Shown here one piece after another: positions 36,117 through 45,100 of a stretch of 64,000 bases of DNA; position 1 is the stretch's first letter, and every line of letters begins with the position of its first letter. Under the pieces are notes generated by a model. That model saw only the letters and a list, made by a program, of their open reading frames with translations. It did not search any database and was not told the DNA's origin. The DNA comes from Clostridia bacterium (GTDB lineage Bacteria > Bacillota_A > Clostridia > UBA1212 > UBA1255), in NCBI GenBank assembly GCA_017522515.1, contig JAFWZH010000259.1, forward strand, positions 4,767 through 68,766, written 5' to 3'. The position numbers were made by a program, and so were the translations under genes.

Positions 36117-36758
36117 TTATTTGAAAATTCTCAATATTTTTTCGATCTCTTTGCCTTGAACTTCTTTAACTCCATTGTCTTGATCAAGCCTTTTTTTTAC
36201 CTCGTTTGGAGTGTGTGGATTCTCTAAAAGTGAATATCTAACATCATCACTTTTGTCATTTGCCATAGAAACCAAAACGTCTTTCGGTGTTCTGTCATTT
36301 TCTGCCACTGATATACGTACTTGTTCGTCCTCGTCTTTCGCTAGAAGACCATATATCTTTTTGGGCAATCTGTCTTCTGCCATGTTTTGTCTTACCTCGA
36401 CATCATTGCATTGAGTAAGTTTAGTGTAAAGACTTAACGAAAGTTCGGTTGGAGTCTTAGGGTTTTGAGCGACATAATATTGCACCCAGTTACGAGCGTC
36501 GAGAGAAAGTTGTACAAGTAATTCTTCTGATATCTTTTCATTACAGGCAAGTCCAGTTCGGATGCTTTCGTTGTCTATCTCTGCCAAATATTTCATGATC
36601 TCAGTGTCTTCACAATACTCAGCAAGCTCAGAAAGTGCCCAGGAATCATTCTTCTCGATTAGAAAATGGATGATCTCATCCCGTTTTTCTTTTGTAGAAT
36701 TCTTGTCAAGAGCAAGATCGATCAGCTCTTCTCTTTTCATTTTTTTTAACTCTTCCAT
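36117..36758 (-). CDS. Leucine-rich variant (LRV)/HEAT-like repeat protein
   Basis: 213 residues built from helical repeats of about 24 residues with the pattern VRxxVAxNxxTPxELLxxLA. Examples are WVQYYVAQNPKTPTELSLSL, EQVRISVAENDRTPKDVLVS and DVRYSLLENPHTPNEVKKRL. These match LRV repeats, which form protein-binding superhelices. The N-terminal ~45 residues are charged helices. It starts 6 nt after traN. An adaptor or scaffold role is plausible. No enzymatic motif is present. Confidence 0.8.
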   Translation of the reverse strand: MEELKKMKREELIDLALDKNSTKEKRDEIIHFLIEKNDSWALSELAEYCEDTEIMKYLAEIDNESIRTGLACNEKISEELLVQLSLDARNWVQYYVAQNPKTPTELSLSLYTKLTQCNDVEVRQNMAEDRLPKKIYGLLAKDEDEQVRISVAENDRTPKDVLVSMANDKSDDVRYSLLENPHTPNEVKKRLDQDNGVKEVQGKEIEKILRIFK

Positions 36759-36764
36759 GTTTTT

Positions 36765-37904
36765 TTATTTTATGTTTAATTCTGTTTTGGCTTCTCCTAT
36801 AATTTCTGCTTTTAGAATCAGACTGTTTGCACATGTAAACTTCAAATGCCTTCCTCCATTTTTCTCGAATAATTCAAAGAAAAACAAATGATTGTTTGGA
36901 ATCGTGAACCGTTTAAAAAATAATATAGTGCTGTAATTCCCATTTGCGTCTATTACCTCTTTATTGTCCGATTTATATACGTGAATAGGTATGATTTCAT
37001 CATCTTGTGATGTCTGTTTTTTATTCTTTTTTTTATTCTTTATATAAGAACGTATAAAATCAATTTCGTATGCCACTTGACTTCTGTTTTCTACATACAA
37101 ATAAAACATTAGTATGTCGTCTTGAATACAAATGGATTTTAAACAAAAAACAATTTTATCGTTCATGATTCCAATATTATTGAAACGAGTGCCTTTTTGT
37201 ATTATTTTTTGTCCTAACTCATCTAATTCCGAATCATTCAGGCTTGCTTTTGAGAATTTTGCTTTTGTGTTCTCAGTCGCAAGAGATATATTAATGTTGG
37301 TAGGATTGTCGTTATGTGTGACATTAAAAGGATATATGTTACCGTCCGCAGTCACTATTGTCATACTTGTTTCTTTGAAATATTCAAAATTTGATACAGC
37401 TCTGGCTCTCACGATATTATTCATATCCTCTATTTGCTCTGCAATTATAGCATCGGAACCTACTGTAACGTCTACAACTTTGTCTTCTACTACAATATGT
37501 GATGTTCTTAATTTACTAAGTTCTATATTGTAATTCTTTATTACGTTAGAATAAGGGATTGTGTCATTAACATTTGACATATTTATCGCTAAATATTCAG
37601 GGTTCATTTCATAACATAACTGAAGAGTGTAGATGTCTCCATTATTTGTAATGATAGTAGTTGTTGTGTTATCGAAAGATGGAATCTTGCTTTTTATTCT
37701 CAATATGCTTTTAATTGTAGTCTTCTCCATCTGTATGTCATCGGTTCCCATGTCGACGTACTTTACATCAGAAGAAAATTTCAGATATACCCACTTAACA
37801 TCGGATATTTTTAAGGGTGTTTTCTTCAGACTTTCTATACTTTGTGAAAGTGCAACAGTTGCACTAAAGCATAGTGCTAATATGAATGTATATACTTTGT
37901 ACAT
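36765..37904 (-). CDS. traN: Conjugative transposon protein TraN (VirB9-like)
   Basis: 379 residues with a signal peptide (about 1-20, ILALCFSATVALSQ). The N-terminal domain contains VKYVDMGTDDIQ. The C-terminal domain contains SQVAYEIDFIRSYIKNKK and ends with FFELFEKNGGRHLKFTCANS, a close match to the diagnostic end of Bacteroides TraN (DUF4138). TraN is the VirB9-like outer-membrane-core component that meets TraM and TraO. It is encoded about 36 kb from traM and heads its own operon, with promoter, leader hairpin and 14-nt motif. Confidence 0.9.
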   Translation of the reverse strand: MYKVYTFILALCFSATVALSQSIESLKKTPLKISDVKWVYLKFSSDVKYVDMGTDDIQMEKTTIKSILRIKSKIPSFDNTTTTIITNNGDIYTLQLCYEMNPEYLAINMSNVNDTIPYSNVIKNYNIELSKLRTSHIVVEDKVVDVTVGSDAIIAEQIEDMNNIVRARAVSNFEYFKETSMTIVTADGNIYPFNVTHNDNPTNINISLATENTKAKFSKASLNDSELDELGQKIIQKGTRFNNIGIMNDKIVFCLKSICIQDDILMFYLYVENRSQVAYEIDFIRSYIKNKKKNKKQTSQDDEIIPIHVYKSDNKEVIDANGNYSTILFFKRFTIPNNHLFFFELFEKNGGRHLKFTCANSLILKAEIIGEAKTELNIK

Positions 37905-37915
37905 ATTTTATTACT

Positions 37916-37985
37916 TTAATGAATTATGCGTAAATGGAATACTCCCATTTATGTGCAAAGTTATATTTTTTTACATTTCGACCAT
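37916..37985 (-). promoter_or_regulatory. Promoter and leader of the TraN-TraO-giant protein operon
   Basis: Leftward: -7 box TAACTTTG (37963-37956) with TTG about 22 nt upstream, then a hairpin TAAATGG (37951-37945) / CCATTTA (37937-37931), then GCATAATTCATTAA (37929-37916), 11 nt before the traN ATG. The layout is the same as at the ParA-like and pore operons, while the hairpin stem sequence is different. Confidence 0.68.
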
Positions 37986-38033
37986 CAACAATATTTTTTT
38001 TGTTGATACACAGCAAATGAATTTTAAGAAGAT

Positions 38034-38258
38034 TTAAAGGAATTTTTTTCTATATTTCTTTATAAGTTCATTTAGCTCATTTTTTATTTCTGTAAATGAT
38101 TTATTATCTAGCTCTTCTGGTTCAAAAAAATCAATTGGCCAATCAGGATCATGGTTAATGATATAAAGCAGATATTCCGCTATTGTATCAAAATCCTGAA
38201 TGAATCCCTTGTCATCAGAAATCCATTGCTGGATTATTTTATCAATGTTTTTTTTCAT
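38034..38258 (-). CDS. Hypothetical protein, 74 aa
   Basis: A small acidic protein (KKNIDKIIQQWISDDKGFIQ, then DPDWPIDFFEPEELDNKSF) with a helical C-terminus rich in lysine and no membrane segment. No family is recognised. It has its own promoter: -7 box TATTTTTG (38294-38287), about 29 nt before the start codon. It lies between the TraN operon promoter and the rightward H1-like gene. Confidence 0.6.
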   Translation of the reverse strand: MKKNIDKIIQQWISDDKGFIQDFDTIAEYLLYIINHDPDWPIDFFEPEELDNKSFTEIKNELNELIKKYRKKFL

Positions 38259-38452
38259 AGCCTTTTATTTTTTTGTTTCTACGCAACAAAAATACATAAT
38301 TTATTTTAATAGCAAAAATAAATTATGTAAAAATTTCTTAAATAAGTATGTTGCAAAGTGTTTTTAGGGGTTACTTTGATGTCTCAATAAAAAGTGGATG
38401 TTTGAACATTCCAATATAAATGTAAGTTTTATATTAATTTGCGAATATTTCC

Positions 38453-38460
38453 TATCTTTG
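38453..38460 (+). promoter_or_regulatory. -7 box of the histone H1-like gene
   Basis: TATCTTTG matches TAnnTTTG, 23 nt before the ATG at 38484. No clear TTG -33 box is present at the usual distance. Confidence 0.5.
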
Positions 38461-38483
38461 TGTTAAAATTAAACGTTATAGTC

Positions 38484-38660
38484 ATGAAGGAGATTATAGA
38501 AAAACTAAATGTCGTATTAGATTCATTTATGAAAGATGCGAATGCACAGATTGAGTCATCTAACAAATCAGCTGGCATTAGAGCCAGAAAGACAAGTTTG
38601 GAAATAGAAAAGTTGATGAAGGAATTTCGTAAAATATCTTTAGAGGAATCAAAAAAATAA
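38484..38660 (+). CDS. Histone H1-like nucleoid protein (Bacteroidetes Hc1 family)
   Basis: 58 residues from ATG 38484. An upstream in-frame ATG at 38439 would precede the promoter box and is rejected. The sequence MKEIIEKLNVVLDSFMKDAN, then SNKSAGIRARKTSLEIEKLM and KEFRKISLEESKK matches the small Bacteroidetes histone H1-like family found in most genomes of the phylum. It is short, lysine-rich and helical. A plausible role is coating or packaging the element's DNA, or influencing host gene expression on arrival. It is the only rightward gene between the two long leftward operons. Confidence 0.8.
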   Translation: MKEIIEKLNVVLDSFMKDANAQIESSNKSAGIRARKTSLEIEKLMKEFRKISLEESKK

Positions 38661-38766
38661 TAGAGATTCTTTTTTACTTTGTATATAGTGTGGATATGTT
38701 ACATTTTTGTAGCAAAAATCAAGCATCTGTTTATGGGTGCGTGGTTTGAAGTATGGAAAAGTTTTT

Positions 38767-38803
38767 AAATGGCAAGAGAAATAACTATCTTGCCATTTTT
38801 TAT
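38767..38803. terminator. Terminator between the H1-like gene and the leftward operon end
   Basis: AAATGGCAAGA (38767-38777) and TCTTGCCATTT (38788-38798) form a perfect 11-bp stem followed rightward by TTTATATTTG. It closes the H1-like transcript and may also serve the leftward operon ending at 38847. Confidence 0.75.
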
Positions 38804-38846
38804 ATTTGTGTCATATTTAGATAAACTGAGACATTTTTGTTTTATG

Positions 38847-39101
38847 TTATAGAGGGTCATAGTCAGTATCAAAAAAACTTTTGATTATTACCTTAGCTCC
38901 TTTAGGATCACACAACAAAATAAAACTAAAGATCTTAATCAATCTTGATAAGTATAAGAGAATATAGCCAATAGGACGCAATAGAAAAACGATTAGTAAA
39001 AACAACCATAATAGAATTTTGCCAAAAGTGCCAACTTCATAAAATACCAAGCCCAAATATTTATTAATAATAAAATCAAAAAACTTTTTAATTGTGTTCA
39101 T
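38847..39101 (-). CDS. Small membrane protein, 84 aa
   Basis: A hydrophobic protein with two long membrane segments (about 12-35 and 32-65: LGLVFYEVGTFGKILLWLFL, LRPIGYILLYLSRLIKIFSF) and an acidic C-terminus. It overlaps the end of the giant methylase-helicase gene by 4 nt (ATGA), so translation is coupled. It is the last gene of the third operon. No family is recognised. Confidence 0.65.
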   Translation of the reverse strand: MNTIKKFFDFIINKYLGLVFYEVGTFGKILLWLFLLIVFLLRPIGYILLYLSRLIKIFSFILLCDPKGAKVIIKSFFDTDYDPL

Positions 39102-42100
39102 CTGTTTATCTTTGTTATGATTTTATTCATATCTTCATAAATACCTTCTTCAAGCCTTTCCTGATTGAAGTATTTCATATTAGAAATGGTTTCCGTTATT
39201 TCAAGAGTCTTTTTCTCCTTATCAACCTTCGCTTTGGCAAAAATTTGTTGAAATACAGGATTCTTAGCCAATGCTGGATTCTGATATTTACTTTCTGCAA
39301 TTTCAAATGAACGATTTATTCTGTTGTAATCACAACGCAACATCTGAATCTGATGGTATTCACTGGCAATATCGTTCACAATTGATAGAGACTGAACGTC
39401 AATGTCAACTCTTTGTCGTCTGATATTACTAGGAAGAACGTCATAATCAACTAGCTTTATATTGCTATCTGTCTTTTTTATAGTTTCTTTAATAAGATTA
39501 AGACTACCTTCGTAATCAATCGATTTGTCTTCGTTAATATATTTACCTGACGTATATTCATCTAATGCAAATAAAAGAATTTGTCTTTTTTCATTGTCTT
39601 GTAGACAATTTGATATGATTGATTCAAATTGTTTTCCTACCGTTGCATCTTCTAGAATCTGCTTGTAGATTAGTGATTCGCTTAAATTCTTTCCTTGTTC
39701 GATGATTGATTTAAGTGCATGTTCATCAGACATAGAAAGATTTGATTTTGACTCAATGAGTTTCATATCTCGTAATTGTTCGCTCAACATGTCAATCTCG
39801 TTTTCATTAAAACAAGAAGAAATAACAATTATAGTATTGTCATCTAATTCTCCATTTTGGTGATGCCATATAAGCTCATAGGCTGGTGAGATTACAGAAT
39901 TAAGTTTATCTAGGATTTCTTCTACACTTTCTTTTTGTGACTCGTCGATCATCATTTGCTCGCTAACAAGAGACACTATTTCCTCTCCTCCATCTCGATA
40001 CATATTACGAGATTCAATTAATTCTGTATAGTTTATCTTTCCTTGTTCGAATTGATCTATAATTGTTTCACTTAATGACAAGGATTTTTTTATAGCAACA
40101 ACAGATGAATCAATTTCCTGAATTTTTTCTTTTTCTATAGAAAGCAGTTCACTTAGACTATACGTCTCAGCTGTGCTATATCCAGTCCAGTCTTCAGATA
40201 ATCCGTTTATATAATCATCGCCATCCCAAGACAGTACGGATATGGTTCGAGTCCCATAGATATTAAAAGTTCCTTCTTCATTGATTCCAGAACCTTCAAA
40301 ATAGTTTTTAAATGCTTTTCTTGCACCATTAGCGATATCTCTAACCATTTTCTCATATATTTCAGAGTTAATGTTGTTAGCACAAACCTCAAATTGTTTT
40401 GTAGACATGAATTTTTTTGATAATTCCATATCTTCTTCAAGAGAATATGTTCCATCAGGTATTCCAATTTTTGAAAATCTGCTCTGCCACATTGGAAGCT
40501 TAGATTCAACTCTGTCTGCATAAGGAAATTCATACTTGTTCGGTTCCATTTGATTATTCTCATTTTTAATTTCTTCAACGACAATGGAAGATTCGTCTTC
40601 AGAAATATGATTTGAATCATTTTCTGTTATCTCTATCGTTTCAATGTCTTCTACGGCATTGTTATCTTTTTTATTGTCAAGAAGACGTCGCTCAAAAATG
40701 TTAAACCCATTTTTGAGCCTATTATAATCATTTTGCGATATGATCCCCTGTGTTAACAACTCGTCTTCAATGAATTTTATTTCTGTTCCATTAGCAACAT
40801 TAACAGCATATTCAATATTAGGATGTAAGGTGTTCACATCCTTGCAGTCAAAAATCTTCTGTTCTGATTGACCTTCCGAAATAAGAACTCCCATTAAATA
40901 ATCTCCTTCAGAATTAGAAACATACCTGTATGGATAGAATTTGCCACAGTTATGATTGTACTTGTCAAGAATACTGTATTCAAAAAGAGCTATATTTAGA
41001 TGATCAAGAGACAATTCTTCTTTATTCTCACTCAATTTTCTACACTGAGATGTAATAGCTTCAAGTGTATTATATGCATCTTCTTTTTTATCTATGTCGG
41101 CATCACGATCAAGCGGAGCAAGTAATTTCTTTTTTTCTTCATCTCCGATTATTAAAGAAAGCAAAATATCATTTTCCAACGATAAAAATTGAGATGATGT
41201 TTGAGCGACAGAAATGGTCTTAAATTTAATGTCGTTGATTGCTGAAATTAGCACTCCTCTATTTTCTTTATCTGACGAAATAAGATCTTCTACTAATTCT
41301 TTAAATTCAGAAGCTTGTGAACGAGAGTAAATTTTCCTTCCATTATTCTCAATTGATTCGCATTCGTCCCATTTTTTACTAAGGGTAGTTAGAATATCTC
41401 CTTTGTCGAAGATCTGTACTTTTTGAGATTGAATTGTGTTTAATTCTTCTTTTAGTTTCTCATTGCTTGTATGATATCTTGACTCCTGTGACAATTGATA
41501 TTTGATCAAATCTCCGAAAAGATGAGCTAGTTTGTCGTCTGACAAAGAAAAGTCTATTTCTTTTTCAAGAATATTAACTTGTTCTTTGTTAAATTCAATA
41601 CTCATTTGCTCTCCCTCTTTTACCGTTCGATTACTTATGACAATATCTTTTAGGTTATTGATCTTAATAAAAATTTTATTTTCTGATCCTTTTCCTTCTA
41701 TGGTTCCATCAATGCCAAACGCACTGATTTTTGCTTTTCGATTACTATGTTCAAAAGACCTTATCGCCTTGGCAATTGATTTTATATTAGAATATTCAAC
41801 CCCATCGATATTCAGATAAACAGAATCTTTTTTTACTAATGAATTTTCAAACAAATCCTGGTTGTCTTTATCTTTTACTTTAGCAAGCCTTTCTGCGTAA
41901 ATGGCATCCGCTATTTTGCTATTATAAAATGCACAATTCTCTTTTAGATAGGTGGCATTTGCTTGTAAATCATTAAGAATAGCAGTATTCTTTTCATATG
42001 CTTTTTGTGTTTTAGCTAATTTTTTCTCTCGATCATCGACTTGATTTCTTGATCGGGTTTGCTCTGTTTCCAGCTGGGTGATTTTATCTTTAAGTGACTG

Positions 42101-45100
42101 TTTTATTTCAAGGTTAAAATTAGAGTTAAGATTGGCCATACACTCTTCAGCACTTACACTTAATTCTCCATTTGCGTCAGTTGCAAGTCCTTTGCTAACA
42201 AAATCTGCGTTTCGTTCTATAGTCGTTCCATTCTTAATACTACGGATCATATTACCTTTGCGGATGATTTTGTCGTACATAAAAACATCGTTTGAATTTT
42301 CTTGTGTGAAACGATATGCTTTTATTCCGCCCCATTTGTCCAGAAGCTCTTTGGGAATTTTATTCCCTTGACGCATCATTCGGCCAAGTCTTTGTTCGTC
42401 GTCAGAAGCTTTCCATGGAGCATCAAGCATTATTCCTCCTACAATGCTTTCTTGCAAATTATTCCCCACGCCCATTGACTCAGAAGACCCTATAACAACT
42501 CTGTATTTTGCTGAATTAATGCCGCTAATAAGTTGTTCTTTCTTTTTATTGTCGGCACCATAAGTTGAGTTATTAAAAAATACAATTTCATTAGCTGGAA
42601 TACCAGCTTTAATTAAATCTTTCTTTAATACCTCATAGAATGACCATTTATGATGGGTTTTTGTTTCATCTTTAGCTCGTTCTAATTGAACAATGATATC
42701 TTTGGCTTCTTTTCCTAGAATCTCATCTTCAAGATCATAATTGTTTCTTATATGATCAATCATATTGTCAATATGATTGTTAAGTTCATCATTTTTAAGA
42801 TACTCATAATCATCTTCACCTGACTCTCCACCGTTAGTTTTCTTTTTTAGACTTGCCATCATAATCTTAAGATCTTCGTCTAATGCGATAAACTTATTGT
42901 GGTTTTCTAAAAGTGATGTAAACACAATCTCTTTTTTCTCATATCTTGCGTTACTAACTTGATCGCAGAATATAAGTTGCACACCTTTGTATTCTTTGCC
43001 ATTGAAAACGCCTACAGTCTCATCATACCTGTCTTTTATCATCTTAACACACGTCTCTCTTTTAGAGTTACGTGTGAGCAAACTTACAGGTATGTTGTAA
43101 TCTGTCGCAATCGTTTTGAGAACCTCTTGAGGAATCACAAAGTCAACGTCAACCGTTCCTCTTCTGGCAATAGATATTGCAGTAAGAGACAATGCCTTTC
43201 TTTCCCCTTCTGTAAGTTTTATATATTTTAATTCATTAAGTGATCTTGCTGGCTCTTTATGAGAACTAATTGCTTTTTGATATTCAAGAATTAATTTAAT
43301 ATCTTCTGTAACTGCATAATAAGCAGATGACGAAGGAATCATGATTTGCTCCACGTTCCCCTTTGGTCTGTTTTTTAGTAGAAGAGGAGTATTTTCTGTA
43401 TCGACAACATTTGCGAGAGTCATATACATTGGAGATAAAGCGTTTATGTTACTTATCTTTCCATAAACCTTTTGTCTTCTTGGTGTTCCGATTGCATCAT
43501 ATGTTATCTCTTCTGTTGGAGGATAAAATGTATTTTCGAAATTTTTGTCATCCCATCCAGCTTTTTTTAGAAAATTGGGCTTTATATACTTGAAATATAC
43601 CAGCATTTCGGTAATGGCATTTGTTATGGGCGTTCCTGTTGCCATGACAATGCCAGTATCAGTATTGTTGTTAAGGGTATGGATATAATGACACAAGCTC
43701 ATCATATTTTTAGCCTTGTTTGAGCTTTCTGCAACACCTGAACCTTGTGTCATTTGTTTTCCTGTCTCTGTTGCAAGATTTTTATATCCGTGGGCTTCAT
43801 CGACACAGAAAAAATCGAACCCTAAATCACTAATTCCAATTTTTGTTTTTTTGTCTTTTTCTTCTTGGATCTCAAGGAGTTTTAGATTCTCATGTAATTT
43901 TGAGATTCTTTTTCTTATCTCATTAAGAACAGTTTCATATTTCGTTGACTTTTGATTATCAGATAAAATAGCATCCATCAATTCATTTTGGTATACAATA
44001 TCTCGTTTTATATCTATTAATTCAGCGTTTGGCACATATATATGAGCAAGAGCTGATTCTGTCATAACACATAAGTCAAAGTCCTCATTTTTTATACTTT
44101 TTAATGAATTGGCAATGCTATTGTTTTTACCATCACCTGCCATTACATATACTATTTTCGTATTTTCAAAAGAAGACTCCAAATCTTTTTTAATTGATGC
44201 AATGTTGTTAGGACGAACAATCATAACAGGACGATTGCACATATTCATCTTCTTCATTGTTTTCATAAGTGATGCCATTGTCAATGTTTTTCCAGCTCCA
44301 ACTGCATGATCAAGTAGACCTGTTCTATTATATAACATCTGTGCTATTGCCCGTCTCTGATAGTCATATAAATCTTTGCGTAAACCGTCAACTTGGATAA
44401 AAGATCCGTCAAACTTAGGAACGACATAAGAATTAAGAGAATCATTATATTTTTTCTCAACAATTGCAGAATGTCCTGGTGTGTTTTTTATAAATCTTTT
44501 CAGTAATTTGTTAAGTTCAACGAACAGATTCTTTGCTTCAAATTCCCAAATTCCTTTTCTTTTAGCATAGACCTCATATGATTCATCCTTTTTCTGACGA
44601 GTTCCAAATGTTGCAACTCCCCCTTGAACAAAACAATCTAATGCGTTATTCAATCTTTTTAGTTTAGACGATACAGAATCTTCACTATCAAATGGCATGC
44701 CCTCAGATAAGGACAAACCAAATTTAGATGCAATTTGGTTAAAATATTTATTTTCATTTTTCCCTCTCGATACACATTCTATAGTACAAAGAGTTTCATT
44801 GAACTGGAATGTGTAAGAATTAGTTCCTATTCCTTCATTAATTGCATCACAAAAAGAAGAATATATTTCTTTACTAATATATGGTAATCCGCCTTGAATA
44901 TCAATTTCGTCTATTGTAAGTCGTTTGGGCATGGCTTCTTTCAAAGCTGATATGTTTTCAGCGTATTTCTCTGCAAGACCTGATGACTCTATATAATTAA
45001 TTTTGTCAGCAATGTTACCTGACAAATAGATATTCTTAGGAATAAACTTTTCTTCTTCAGGACAAAAGAAAATTTCTCCTTTGCATATATCTTGCCAATT

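Noticed and set aside
38439..38483. Upstream ATG for the histone H1-like protein
   Set aside because: It lies before the -7 box, and family members begin at the MKEIIEK methionine.
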